Assembly (NCBI RefSeq): GCF_007753265.1 | Contig: NZ_CP036349.1 | Span: 1,707,363-1,771,362, forward strand | DNA length: 64,000 bases | Origin: Botrimarina mediterranea | GTDB lineage: Bacteria; Planctomycetota; Planctomycetia; Pirellulales; Lacipirellulaceae | Direction of reading: 5' to 3' | Shown: one piece after another, positions 17,190-26,113 of the stretch | How the letters are laid out: each line of letters begins with the position of its first letter | Numbering within the stretch: position 1 is the stretch's first letter | Position numbers and translations under genes: made by a program | The notes under the pieces: generated by a model | Database searches by the model: none | The model's input: only the letters and a program-made list of their open reading frames with translations | Told to the model about the DNA's origin: nothing

Positions 17190-17289
17190 ACGCGTTCCAA
17201 TCTGAACTGACGGCTAGCACTCTACGCAACCTGATGCATCGAAAGAACTTGCAACTGCTAGCGACGCGCTACTTCAGATTGGAATGCGT
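17190..17289. repeat. 100-bp inverted repeat element
   Basis: The arm ACGCGTTCCAATCTGAA (17190-17206) is complementary to TTCAGATTGGAATGCGT (17273-17289) with one mismatch. The 66-base interior has two further GCTAGC palindromes. It interrupts what was once a continuous ArdC-adjacent segment: the 50-bp repeat is on its left and the ArdC fragment on its right. A miniature mobile element or folded-strand recombination site is possible. Confidence 0.55.
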
Positions 17290-17407
17290 ACAACCCATCG
17301 AGAAGAAGGAGTGCTACTCAAATCTCCCACCCCCCTTTGCCGCAAGCAGGAGGCTCTCCGCAGATTTCCTCAACTCGTCCGGACCTGACGTTTAGGAGCG
17401 ACCATGT

Positions 17408-17560
17408 GCCGGTGAAAATCTGCGAGGCCGCCTGCTGGATCCTTCCGCGCGAAGCGGTGAGCTGCTCGGGACTCCCTGATAGTACTGGATGTAGTCGCTC
17501 GACTTCTTGAGCGACCTAGAGAGTTCCGCCGCGTGCAAGACGACATAGCAGAGTTTAGCA
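17408..17560 (-). pseudogene. 3' fragment of a second ArdC gene
   Basis: The DNA matches the last ~150 bases of the intact ArdC gene (about 8855-9000), including AATCTGCGAGGCCGCCTGCT and GAAGCGGTGAGCTGCTCGG, but with small indels that break the frame. Nothing of the peptidase domain remains. It ends near the type III restriction gene. Confidence 0.75.
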
Positions 17561-17606
17561 CGTAGTGCATTAAGACATTGCTCAACGCGGAGGACGAGGA
17601 GCTTGC

Positions 17607-17628
17607 GGCGGCACCTGTAATGCAACGA
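17607..17628. repeat. 22-bp repeat, copy of 10029-10050
   Basis: This is an exact copy of the 22-bp string at 10029-10050, 4 bases beyond the stop of the restriction gene. It marks the edge of the duplicated block. Confidence 0.75.
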
Positions 17629-17631
17629 CGA

Positions 17632-20600
17632 CTAATACTTCAGCCGTGACTTATGGAGCAGATTGAGCGTCTTGACCCAGAGAAGCACCGCGTCTTTGGC
17701 ATGGTCGCAATTCTCTAGGGTCTTTTTCTCGTGGGCGATGTAGTCGTTTCGGAAGTCGTATACTCGCGTGACGAGTTCGCCGAGATTGGTTTTCGCAAGG
17801 CCTCGGAATTGCGTGCGAACGCTCGTGAATATCCCCCCGAGAGGTTCGGAGTCTTTGGCGGCATAGTCTAGGCAGAAGACTAGGAGCCCGGTGGGCATCA
17901 GCGGGCTTCGATGGACGAGCAGTCGCTTGAAAGTTTTTGCTCGCTCGCGAAGAAACTCCGCCTTATCCCTCTCCCTACGGTTGGCAGGCTCGCCCATATC
18001 GGGATTAAAGAAGTCCTTTTGATCCGCATCGATGACGGGAACATCGCCGGTGAGACGCTCGAGCATCAACGCTTCGGCTGCGTTGTCGACAGGCCCCAGG
18101 AGCGGCTGGAAGATGGGTCCGTACGAGACGTTGTCCTTGTTCTCGTGGAAGAAGTACAAAGTGACTGCGTGCTCGATCGCCTTGCGGAAACGAAGGGGGA
18201 GCTTGTCAAGTTCCTCGGCCGAAATGAATTGCAGCACCTGTCCGGCGATGCGTTCTTGGTCAGAAGGCTCGAAGCGAAAGCTTAGTTGAGGCCCCGAGTC
18301 GCGTAGCAGCTCGTTTAGCGCGGGTTCGCATGCCCGGGACAGTTCCCGCATGCTCCGACGAGAGACGCGTTGAAAGACATCCTGAGGGACGTACAGGTAC
18401 TCCCAGCGGACCGCCTTGGTCGAGGCAGCCTTGCACCATTCGATGCCCGCCCTGGCTCGGGCGGCGACCTCCACGTCAACCTGCCCTTTCGTTTCGACGA
18501 GATAATAGCGAGCGTCTGAGAGACGGACGATGAAGTCGGCTGTGTAGATCGAGCGCCGCCCGTCCCGGGCCAGGTAGTCGATTCGGAGGGCCTGCGGTCC
18601 AGCGTTCTTCGCGAACGCGGCGACATCCTCCGCACGGTCTGCGAACTCCGTAAAAGCGACTTCGAGTTCCCGGTTGCAGGGAACAAGGTTGAATGGCGTG
18701 CGGCTTGCGATCTCCGCCGGGTGACGTTCGGAGTGAGTCGCCTGAAACGACTTCCAGGCGGTCATCGACTGCGCCTCCGCTTCGGGGAGTCTTATTTCTT
18801 TGTGGGTGATACGAGAGAGGACCAACGGAACGAAAGTCGCGCGGATGTGCTCGCGAACGTCCGCATCTGCCAGCCGAGCCAGCAGACGCGGGTCGTAGAG
18901 CGTCACCTGGTTCTCGAAGAGAACCGATTCGAGAAACTCCTGGAGAAGGGGCGCAAGCTTGGCGTGTGTTCCGCGAATCTTGACCGCCCGCTCGATCTCT
19001 TCCCGGAAGAATGAGATGGCCCCGACGCCGTCCGCCAGCAGGTCGAGCTTGATCGTCATCTGTTCGACGACCTCGTTCGTGATGAGGTGGCGACCCTCGT
19101 ACTGGATCTCCGTCTCTTCGGGCGTTCCCAGCGGCAAAGGTGCGAGAGTACCGAAGCTACGGCGTATGTCCTCAATGGATATCAGTCCCAACTCCGGTTC
19201 GACGCGGTATCCCGGCGAAAGCCGGGGAATCCGCAAGTCCAGCGCCTTAAGATCTTTATTCTCCCCGTCTGGATAGATCGTGACCGTGGTCCGGGGAATC
19301 TTTTCAACGTCGATGCCCTCGATCGGGACCCCTTCTTCCGATAGTTGCTCTCGGTAGAGACCAATGAAAGAAGGATGCTCAACGACGGTGACCACCTCGG
19401 CGGCTTGTCCGGGCGGCGTCATCCGTCGCAACCCGCGGCCGAGGGTCTGCTCCGGGAGAATCTTCGACGCCGCGGTGAGCGGACGGAGTGGAACGATGGT
19501 CGTGACGTTCCGCACGTCCCACCCTTCGCGGAGCATCAGAACCGAGACGATACAGCGGTAAGGGCTGGAGTTTTCGTCGAGCTCCCTCGAAAGCTTTCGA
19601 AGCGCCCGGAGGTCGTCGTCGCTGATGTCCTTCTCGTTCTCGACGAACTCATAGTAGGCGTTGACTCCGGAGCCACGCTTCTTGAGCTTACCTTTGAGGT
19701 TCGTGTGGAGGTTGATGGTCTTACCATTCAGCTCCGCGAACGACGGGTCCGAGTTCAGGCGCCCCGCGATCTGGTCCGCCGCCTCAGTGTCCTCGGTCAT
19801 CACAAACATCAACGGCTTTTTACCGCTCTTCTCCCACTCGTCCTTGGAGGCGAGCCAGCGATTGTAGCCAATCGTCAAGTGCTGCTCGTACTTGTAGGCA
19901 GCGTCGTCGTGGGCTCGCTCGACGAGCTGTGAGCCGTGACCGATGATGGGCGTCTTAATGATGCCCGCGTCCACCGCCTCGCCTAGCGGCGTGTCAATCA
20001 CAACGTGACGGAAGACGTTCCCCTTACTGTCTTTTGGTGTGGCGGAGAGGTCGAGTTGAGCGACCAGACCCCCTCCACGCCTGCGTGTGCTGTTGTGGAT
20101 GTGGCTGATCGCCTCGTTCCACGCCGAGTCGGGGTCCCAGACATGGTGTGCCTCGTCGTTGAGGACCATGAGCCGTGGGTGGGAAGTGATACGCTCCCTC
20201 AGTGCGAGGCTCGTGTCGAGCGCCTTGGCCTTGGAGACATTAGGCCCGATCCAGTCATAGGTCTCAGCCTCCCCCCGAGAGCGTCTCGCCGAGTCGTAGA
20301 GGCGATGGATATTAGTCAGGTACAAGACGCCGCCGGTCGTAGCCGCGGCTGCCTCGTCTTGGAGAACCACCGAGAGGTTCCAATCCCCGCGCCAAGCGCT
20401 GGGGATAAGAGGGTCATTTTGGAAGATCCGGCCATCGCCAAAGTCGTCCTTTAGACGTTCGAAGACGGTCACGCCCGGGGCGATTACAACGAAATGTTTC
20501 GCCAGCTCTGAGTCGGGCTCGCGGAGCGCGTGGAAGTAGCTCCACACGATGGCGAGGCTCATGATTTTCGTCTTCCCGGCCCCAGTAGCGACCTTGAAGG

Positions 20601-21051
20601 CGTACTTCGCCCAGGCGTCTTCTTCTGGGTTGATGCCCAGAGCCGCCCGCTCGCTGTCGGGGCCCCCAAATTCAGCCGTCAAAGCCGACAAGTTGCGGAC
20701 ACCCAGCACCTCATAGAGGTAGATGAAGCTCTCGATCGCCTCTCGCTGGCAGAAGTAGTAGTTGAAGGGGAAGCTCGCCCCGTCGGGACCTTCGATGTAG
20801 TGGTCACAGTAGAACCAGTGGTGGAGCAACTCCCGCGTCGTGTCGGAAGCCCCGCCGTACTGGGCCTCACGCCAGTCCGCCAAGTAACGCCGTAGGTTCT
20901 GCGCGATGACGACGGGGCTTGGTCGGCGCCCATTGATAATGCGGGCTGGGTCCCCGTCGTGTTCTCCCCGGACGCGGTGTCGGTTGGGAACATCGGAAGG
21001 CCCGAAGAGCGGTTCCAACGCCCCTAGGTTGACCACTGGTTCGCTACTCAT
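17632..21051 (-). CDS. res: type III restriction enzyme, Res subunit
   Basis: This 1139-residue ATP-dependent restriction subunit cuts DNA when two unmodified sites are met. It has Walker A VATGAGKTK (154-162), the DEAH box NDEAHHVWD (298-306), LDLSATPK (333-340), and the helicase motif VI region PEQTLGRGLRRM, all typical of superfamily II type III enzymes. Near the C-terminus the segment RSIYTADFIVRL...YYLVETKGQVD carries the PD-(D/E)xK nuclease signature (D...ExK). The start overlaps the 3' end of mod by 8 bases, so the two are co-translated and would form a Mod2Res complex. It appears intact. Confidence 0.93.
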   Translation of the reverse strand: MSSEPVVNLGALEPLFGPSDVPNRHRVRGEHDGDPARIINGRRPSPVVIAQNLRRYLADWREAQYGGASDTTRELLHHWFYCDHYIEGPDGASFPFNYYFCQREAIESFIYLYEVLGVRNLSALTAEFGGPDSERAALGINPEEDAWAKYAFKVATGAGKTKIMSLAIVWSYFHALREPDSELAKHFVVIAPGVTVFERLKDDFGDGRIFQNDPLIPSAWRGDWNLSVVLQDEAAAATTGGVLYLTNIHRLYDSARRSRGEAETYDWIGPNVSKAKALDTSLALRERITSHPRLMVLNDEAHHVWDPDSAWNEAISHIHNSTRRRGGGLVAQLDLSATPKDSKGNVFRHVVIDTPLGEAVDAGIIKTPIIGHGSQLVERAHDDAAYKYEQHLTIGYNRWLASKDEWEKSGKKPLMFVMTEDTEAADQIAGRLNSDPSFAELNGKTINLHTNLKGKLKKRGSGVNAYYEFVENEKDISDDDLRALRKLSRELDENSSPYRCIVSVLMLREGWDVRNVTTIVPLRPLTAASKILPEQTLGRGLRRMTPPGQAAEVVTVVEHPSFIGLYREQLSEEGVPIEGIDVEKIPRTTVTIYPDGENKDLKALDLRIPRLSPGYRVEPELGLISIEDIRRSFGTLAPLPLGTPEETEIQYEGRHLITNEVVEQMTIKLDLLADGVGAISFFREEIERAVKIRGTHAKLAPLLQEFLESVLFENQVTLYDPRLLARLADADVREHIRATFVPLVLSRITHKEIRLPEAEAQSMTAWKSFQATHSERHPAEIASRTPFNLVPCNRELEVAFTEFADRAEDVAAFAKNAGPQALRIDYLARDGRRSIYTADFIVRLSDARYYLVETKGQVDVEVAARARAGIEWCKAASTKAVRWEYLYVPQDVFQRVSRRSMRELSRACEPALNELLRDSGPQLSFRFEPSDQERIAGQVLQFISAEELDKLPLRFRKAIEHAVTLYFFHENKDNVSYGPIFQPLLGPVDNAAEALMLERLTGDVPVIDADQKDFFNPDMGEPANRRERDKAEFLRERAKTFKRLLVHRSPLMPTGLLVFCLDYAAKDSEPLGGIFTSVRTQFRGLAKTNLGELVTRVYDFRNDYIAHEKKTLENCDHAKDAVLLWVKTLNLLHKSRLKY

Positions 21052-23122
21052 AGTCTATCTCGACGGTGATGGACGTGTCGCATCCAAAGATGTCGACGAC
21101 CTTCACGCACGCGGTGTGGACGCCCTTCTTCGGGTACTGATAGCGCTGTTCCGACGCGGTCTTCAGTGACCGGTCTTTTCGCGTGCGGTAGTCCTGCCAG
21201 TGGTGGTTGAAGGGCCCGCCATGCTGGAAGTCGAAGTCGACCGCCCAGAAATCAATGAAGTCGAACCCGTTCTTGATGGCTCGCTCTTGGAGGGCCTTCA
21301 GCTCCTTGCTGGGGACCTCGGCAAGCGAGGGGAGGAACCTGGTCAGCTTAATGTCAACAGATTTTTCTTTCCCCTTCTTGTGGTAGACCGCCTTCGCCTC
21401 AAGCGTCGCCACCTCCAGAAACGGCGGCGGTTCTGTGCGGTTCTTCTCCATGATCTCACGCGGAATCTGGATGAGCTTGATCTTCACCCCAAGCTCCTTC
21501 TCCAGACGATTGCACTCGAGGCGCAAGTCCATCTCGAACTCCCAGGCCAGGCACGTCACCTCCTTCGCCCCGGCCTCCTTGGCGGCACTAGCGACGGCTT
21601 CAATTTCCCTGCGAGTGAGGATGCCGTCGATGCCATCGACGTGGCACAACGAAGGACCCTTCTTGCCATGAATGAGTGGGGAGGGAGCAGATTTAAGCAA
21701 CTCCGCCTTGTAGAACTCAAGCACCACACGTCGGTGGTCGTCGTCAGCCCCCTTGAGGCGTTCTTTCTGCCACCACTGCCGCTCGTAGCGCCCAAGGTTA
21801 AATACGTCAAACGCCCGGTACGGGCGGTCGCCGTCGTGTTGCTTACGTTGAGCGTCTATCATCCTCTTTCTAGCTGTGTGTATAGCAAACCGACCCAAGT
21901 CTGCCATGATCCAGCGCCGGTCTAATTTTTCTGCCACCACCCCCGTGGTGCCGGATCCACAAAAGAAGTCTGCTACCAAGTCTCCTGGGTTAGTTGATGC
22001 CAATATGATTCGCTCCAAGAGAGCCTCAGGCTTCTGCGTCGTATACCCGCATTTCTCATGCGACCATCCGCGTATCATACTGATGTCATCCCACCAAGTT
22101 CCAATCTGTACGCCTTTGGAGTCCTCAAGGTAACTCTTACGCATCGGAACTGTTCCGGGGTTAGTTTGCACCACCAACCCTCTATCGATGAGGTCCTGCA
22201 TCTTCTTCTTGGAGTATCGCCAGGCTCGCGTTACTCCCTTAACTTCGTAGACAGGATTGCCCTTTGCTTCCCCACCTGGACCAAGCATGTTTTCGAGCTT
22301 GTACCTCCTCCCGTCTTCATCACTGTACCTAAAGAAACCCTCGACGTAGTCTTCGCTCAGCGGAACGTACAGAGGGTTCCACGTCACGTTCTCGGAATTG
22401 CGATAGAATAGTATAGTGTCTTGTATCCGCGAGTAATGCCGGCTGCCCTGACCTGCGTCGCTCTTCGCGTCAGATCTCTTCCAAACAATCTCGTTGACAA
22501 AGTTCTGTGGTGCGAACAATTCATCAAGCATAGCTCGCAAGTAAGCATCCACGTGCCAATCGCAGTGCACATACAACGCACCATTCTCCGATAGCAGAGC
22601 TTTTATCAGAACAAGTCGCTCATACATCATTTGCAGATAGGAATCTCGCCCCCGCCCCCAGGTGTCACGATAAGCAACCATTTCGAGCGTGGACTGGTCC
22701 TTGTGCACTACAGCATTCTTCTCGCCAATCGGGACGTTCATCGAGAAGTCTGCGCCTACATCAAACGGTGGGTCGATGTAGATGAGGTCGATCTTCCCTC
22801 GGTAATTGGCCAACAGGGACGATGCGACAAGTTTGTTGTCACCCCAAATCAGCATGTTCCGGAAGTCGTCCAGATGGGCTGTGGACTCGTCAAAGAGCAG
22901 GCCTTGAGCCTTCGCACGGGCCCGTGGCTCGTCGATTGTTTCAATTTTTTGAAGAGGCATGGCGATACTCGCCGCATCAACCTCACGGCGGTTCCCCCAC
23001 TCGTCGTACTTGCCCTCCCAAACCAGTTCCGTACGAAGCGTGCTGAGCGGGTGGGGGTTGTCTGGGCCGTACTGGGCAGGACTGGTGCCGTTGGGTTGGC
23101 TTTCTTTCTTCGGTTGCGCCAT
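21044..23122 (-). CDS. mod: type III DNA methyltransferase, Mod subunit
   Basis: This 692-residue adenine methyltransferase modifies the recognition site and gives specificity to the restriction complex. The catalytic motif DPPF (117-120, within IDLIYIDPPFD) comes before the AdoMet-binding motif FFCGSGTTG (386-394), the beta-class order of type III Mod proteins. TTQKPEALLERII (361-373) is the usual motif upstream of the AdoMet site. The region between (about 210-340) holds the target recognition domain. An upstream in-frame extension to 23305 is not Mod-like, so the ATG at 23122 is chosen. A C-terminal part of about 300 residues follows. Confidence 0.92.
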   Translation of the reverse strand: MAQPKKESQPNGTSPAQYGPDNPHPLSTLRTELVWEGKYDEWGNRREVDAASIAMPLQKIETIDEPRARAKAQGLLFDESTAHLDDFRNMLIWGDNKLVASSLLANYRGKIDLIYIDPPFDVGADFSMNVPIGEKNAVVHKDQSTLEMVAYRDTWGRGRDSYLQMMYERLVLIKALLSENGALYVHCDWHVDAYLRAMLDELFAPQNFVNEIVWKRSDAKSDAGQGSRHYSRIQDTILFYRNSENVTWNPLYVPLSEDYVEGFFRYSDEDGRRYKLENMLGPGGEAKGNPVYEVKGVTRAWRYSKKKMQDLIDRGLVVQTNPGTVPMRKSYLEDSKGVQIGTWWDDISMIRGWSHEKCGYTTQKPEALLERIILASTNPGDLVADFFCGSGTTGVVAEKLDRRWIMADLGRFAIHTARKRMIDAQRKQHDGDRPYRAFDVFNLGRYERQWWQKERLKGADDDHRRVVLEFYKAELLKSAPSPLIHGKKGPSLCHVDGIDGILTRREIEAVASAAKEAGAKEVTCLAWEFEMDLRLECNRLEKELGVKIKLIQIPREIMEKNRTEPPPFLEVATLEAKAVYHKKGKEKSVDIKLTRFLPSLAEVPSKELKALQERAIKNGFDFIDFWAVDFDFQHGGPFNHHWQDYRTRKDRSLKTASEQRYQYPKKGVHTACVKVVDIFGCDTSITVEIDYE

Positions 23123-23508
23123 TGAAAGTGGTGCTTTTGCGGAAGCGGAGAAGATGGACGGGCGTGACGTAAGAGCATACCCGGGAACGGTTTGCGGGCA
23201 TTGTAGCGAGACATGGCGTCGGCGCAGAGGCAATTCGCGTAGGTCTTTTATCCTAGACGGACCGATTTTTCCCCGATTTCTTGCCTTCCGCGCGAACCCC
23301 GACACCTTCGGGTGCGTTCATCACTCTCATGGTCTGTCATGTAGGCAGCGTGCTCGCCAGGGGCGAGAACTTTGGCACGCGGCCCCTCTGTCCCGCCTGG
23401 GCCAGGGCCGTCGACGTCTGATTGGGACGATTCGGCGATACCCACTCTCCGCATTTCGCGTAGTGTGGCACGACTAGTCGCTCACTCAGACGCACTAGGA
23501 GACTTGCT
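23123..23508. other. divergent intergenic region
   Basis: This gap separates the leftward mod-res operon from the rightward zinc-ribbon/DUF4062 pair, and must hold promoters for both. No gene or clear repeat was seen. Confidence 0.5.
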
Positions 23509-23685
23509 ATGTTGCTGGTCGAGTTCATTTGCACGCGTTGCGGGAATCGGTTTGAAGCAGAGATCTTCGAGAAGGGTGAGGCGGAAGAGCAGCGAGCACC
23601 CACGTCTTCCGCTCGCTGTCCTGCCTGTCAAAGCGTCTACATTGATCGCCTTCGGGAGCGTCGTTTGCCGAAGCGCCCCCGTTAG
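23509..23685 (+). CDS. 58-residue zinc-ribbon protein
   Basis: The ATG at 23509 opens a frame with MLLVEFICTRCGNRFEAEIF and, later, SSARCPACQSVYIDRLRERR, ending KRPR. The two CxxC pairs 30 residues apart form a rubredoxin-like zinc ribbon of the FmdB/regulatory type. It is 25 bases upstream of the DUF4062 gene and on the same strand, so the two are probably one operon. Its small size makes it easy to overlook. A DNA-, RNA- or protein-binding adaptor for the DUF4062 protein is an inference. Confidence 0.75.
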   Translation: MLLVEFICTRCGNRFEAEIFEKGEAEEQRAPTSSARCPACQSVYIDRLRERRLPKRPR

Positions 23686-23710
23686 CACCATTTTTGACAG
23701 GAGCAATGTC

Positions 23711-24862
23711 ATGCGTGTGTTCGTAAGTTCTGTGATGCAAGGATTCGAGGCAGAGCGAGCGGCTGCTCGTAGGGCGATAGAGTTGCTTCGGCACGATGCA
23801 GTCATGGCTGAGAGCTTTGGGGCGCAGCCCCAAAGCTCTCAGTCTTCCTGTCTCGAAAGAGTACGGAGCAGTGACGTTTTCATAGGCATCTTTGGTCGTC
23901 GATACGGGCAAGTGGCGCCTTCGGGGATGGCTGTCTGCGAAGAGGAGTTTGAAGAGGCTCGTCGACGTGGTCTCCGCATTCTGGTTTACGTCTCGAAAGA
24001 GGAGAAAGAGGCGAATCAAGTCGCCTTTCTGAAACGAGTTGGGGACTACAACAATGGGTACTTCTACGGCAGCTACTCCACCCCAGCGGAGCTACAGGAA
24101 CGAGTGGTTCAAGGGCTAAACGATCTCGAACGGTCTGATACCGGCAAGAAGACCGGCGAAGAGGCGATGCGTCAGCTGCAGTCGCATGCTGGTGCCATGC
24201 CAGCGAGTAGGCACCAAACATCGCTAGTCTTTAGCATCACGCCAACGCAGAAACTTAGCGAGGTAATCGGCCCGAAGAAGCTCGGAGAAGATGATTTCCA
24301 CGAGCAGATTTCTCAACTGCTACTGTTCGGCAATAAGCCACGTTTCTTCGACGCTTCGCTAGGAACTACCATCGAGGAAGGTAGGGACTACGTGCAGTTC
24401 CTTCAGAAGATCGATGGGAGGCGAGGAACTTTCTCCTCGGTGTGTCTGTACTCTGATGGAAGTGTGGTCTTTGGCTGCGATCTCACGGGGCCGGAGAGGG
24501 GGATGGAATACGCGATGATGCTCAGCAGCGTCATCGACAGTGATCTGACGCGCGTCAGGCTTATGGCTGCGATTCAGAGCACCGCGCAGTACTATCAGCT
24601 ATTGAATGACCATCGCCTGGCGACGTTCTTTGCTCTGGCGGAGCTGCGGGGAGTCGAACAGAAGCAGTTCGGGCCTTGGCCTAGCACGCCACCAAAATCG
24701 ATGAGCATGCCGACGCATCAACTAGGAAACGCGATCTACGCGACCGATGGCCCCATCAAGGTATCGCTTCCTCAGACGCTTGAGGGCGTGGCGATCGCTT
24801 CCGACTTCGTTGACCGGTGGACACGTATTTTCAAGGCAGCAGGGGCCTTCTTCACCCCATGA
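23711..24862 (+). CDS. DUF4062 domain protein, candidate defence effector or sensor
   Basis: This 383-residue protein begins MRVFVSSVMQGFEAERAAAR, the DUF4062 signature, followed by SSDVFIGIFGRRYGQVAPSG and SVCEEEFEEARRRG-like MAVCEEEFEEA. DUF4062 has a Rossmann-like fold related to TIR and nucleoside deoxyribosyltransferase domains, and is often found at the N-terminus of NTPase or effector proteins. The C-terminal half (about 190-383) is not recognised and contains no Walker motif that I can see. The ATG at 23711 is clear from the family start. A 16-bp perfect palindrome lies inside the gene at 23808-23842. Its position beside a type III restriction system suggests defence. Confidence 0.8.
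   Translation: MRVFVSSVMQGFEAERAAARRAIELLRHDAVMAESFGAQPQSSQSSCLERVRSSDVFIGIFGRRYGQVAPSGMAVCEEEFEEARRRGLRILVYVSKEEKEANQVAFLKRVGDYNNGYFYGSYSTPAELQERVVQGLNDLERSDTGKKTGEEAMRQLQSHAGAMPASRHQTSLVFSITPTQKLSEVIGPKKLGEDDFHEQISQLLLFGNKPRFFDASLGTTIEEGRDYVQFLQKIDGRRGTFSSVCLYSDGSVVFGCDLTGPERGMEYAMMLSSVIDSDLTRVRLMAAIQSTAQYYQLLNDHRLATFFALAELRGVEQKQFGPWPSTPPKSMSMPTHQLGNAIYATDGPIKVSLPQTLEGVAIASDFVDRWTRIFKAAGAFFTP
23808..23842. repeat. 16-bp perfect palindrome inside the DUF4062 gene
   Basis: CTGAGAGCTTTGGGGC (23808-23823) and its exact complement (23827-23842) are separated by GCA. It encodes the family-conserved stretch ESFGAQPQSSQ, so it could be partly forced by the protein, but the perfection of the repeat is notable. 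A strong mRNA hairpin about 100 bases after the start codon is expected. Confidence 0.7.
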
Positions 24863-25095
24863 GGGTAGGCCGGGTGACTGAATTGTTTTCTCCGTGCGGT
24901 AGTAAGCTCGATGCGATCGGAAGTCGAATGCAACAGAACAATCGGTTCGAGTTGATGTCCGCTTCTGGTCGCAAGTCCTTGACCTCGCAACGGGTTAGTG
25001 TGCGCTTGCCCTGCCTTGCCGTGCTGCTTTCGGCTGCCCCCAGGGAAGTCGAATCTCTTCGTGCCTTTTTGCGAGTTACGTGGTAAACTAGAGGC

Positions 25096-25350
25096 ATGAA
25101 CCTTCTGCTGCACCTACCGCCAGAGCTTGAAGCCAGGCTCACCCAGCAAGCCAGATCGACGGGTCAGAACCCCGAAGAGATCGCACTGCGTGTGCTCGAA
25201 GAGCAGCTAGTTGACGAGACGCTCGCTACTGCTTCATTGTCGGCAGACGACTGGGTGTCGGATGTCCGTTCTTGGGCCGAGAGCCATCGGACGCTGAGCC
25301 AAGAGGCGGATGATAGCCGCGAGAGCATCTACGCGGGTCGCGGTGAATGA
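25096..25350 (+). CDS. VapB-like antitoxin
   Basis: This 84-residue protein starts with LLLHLPPELEARLTQQARS and QNPEEIALRVLEEQL, the ribbon-helix-helix pattern of antitoxins. The acidic C-terminus (DDWVSDVRSWAESH) would wrap the toxin. It overlaps the PIN toxin gene by 4 bases (ATGA), the usual toxin-antitoxin arrangement. Autoregulation by binding the upstream promoter is expected from the family. Confidence 0.75.
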   Translation: MNLLLHLPPELEARLTQQARSTGQNPEEIALRVLEEQLVDETLATASLSADDWVSDVRSWAESHRTLSQEADDSRESIYAGRGE

Positions 25351-25790
25351 TTCTGGTCGACGCGAACGTTCTGCTTCGATTGGTGCAACCGAGTCACTCG
25401 ATGCACCCGGTAGCCCTGGAGGCGCTCTCCCGGTTGCGGCAGGGCAGCCAGCTGCTAGCGGTCGTTCCCCAAATCCTCTACGAGTACTGGGTGGTCGCCA
25501 CCCGCCCGACCGACGTGAACGGCCTGGGGCTGACCGCCGAAGAGGCAGACGCCGATGTCGCTAAGCTTATCCAACGGTTCCGGTTACTGCGGGACGAGCG
25601 GAGCGTCTTCGAACGGTGGCACGAGCTAGTTGTCGAGCACAAAGTGCTCGGCAAGAACGCACACGATGCAAGGCTGGTAGCCGCCATGCAGCGGCACGGC
25701 ATGAGTCGTTTGCTAACCTTCAACGGCGGAGACTTCAATCGGTACAGCGGCGTCGAAGTGCTTAATCCGCAAACGGTCGCTGACTCTTGA
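25347..25790 (+). CDS. vapC: VapC-like PIN-domain toxin
   Basis: This 147-residue PIN ribonuclease has the four acidic metal-binding residues: D5 (MILVDANVLL), E46 (QILYEYWVV), D107 (NAHDARLVA) and D129 (TFNGGDFNRY). Family members cut tRNA or rRNA when the antitoxin is lost. It is probably an addiction module for the mobile element or a defence component. The gene overlaps the antitoxin gene and follows it directly. Confidence 0.88.
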   Translation: MILVDANVLLRLVQPSHSMHPVALEALSRLRQGSQLLAVVPQILYEYWVVATRPTDVNGLGLTAEEADADVAKLIQRFRLLRDERSVFERWHELVVEHKVLGKNAHDARLVAAMQRHGMSRLLTFNGGDFNRYSGVEVLNPQTVADS

Positions 25791-25824
25791 GAAGCAATCG
25801 GAAAAACCAATAAGGCGACAGTAT

Positions 25825-26067
25825 ATGGCGACGATTCGAGAACTTCGGCGACGTGAGAAGTGCCGGCCAAGTCTAAACCGAGAATTCGAAGACATTCTCA
25901 TCGGTTCGGAGTGCTCGGGGGAACTAGAAGGGTTCCTGAGAGAGAGGGGGTTTCGCGTCTCCTCTCCGGTAGAGGCTGCGACCGGGGTAGACCTAATCGA
26001 GATTGGCGGAAGCCCCGACTTGGATGAGGTCGAGGCCGCCATTCAGCAGTGGAAGAACGCGGATTGA
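25825..26067 (+). CDS. hypothetical 80-residue protein
   Basis: The protein is short and acidic to neutral. Its N-terminal helix (ATIRELRRREKCRPSL) is followed by GFRVSSPVEAATGVDLIEIG and a final helix (DLDEVEAAIQQWKNA). The family is not recognised. It lies 34 bases after vapC on the same strand and may be a third member of that operon. Confidence 0.5.
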   Translation: MATIRELRRREKCRPSLNREFEDILIGSECSGELEGFLRERGFRVSSPVEAATGVDLIEIGGSPDLDEVEAAIQQWKNAD

Positions 26068-26113
26068 GAACGTCAGCATGCAGAAAGCAGCACGGGCGGG
26101 CAATTGAAAAAAC

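Noticed and set aside
17190-17289. Integron attC site
   Set aside because: The inverted repeat lacks the RYYYAAC and GTTRRRY ends expected of attC, and no integron integrase is near.
23123-23305. Upstream extension of Mod
   Set aside because: Sequence before the ATG at 23122 is not methyltransferase-like, and the usual family start is at that ATG.
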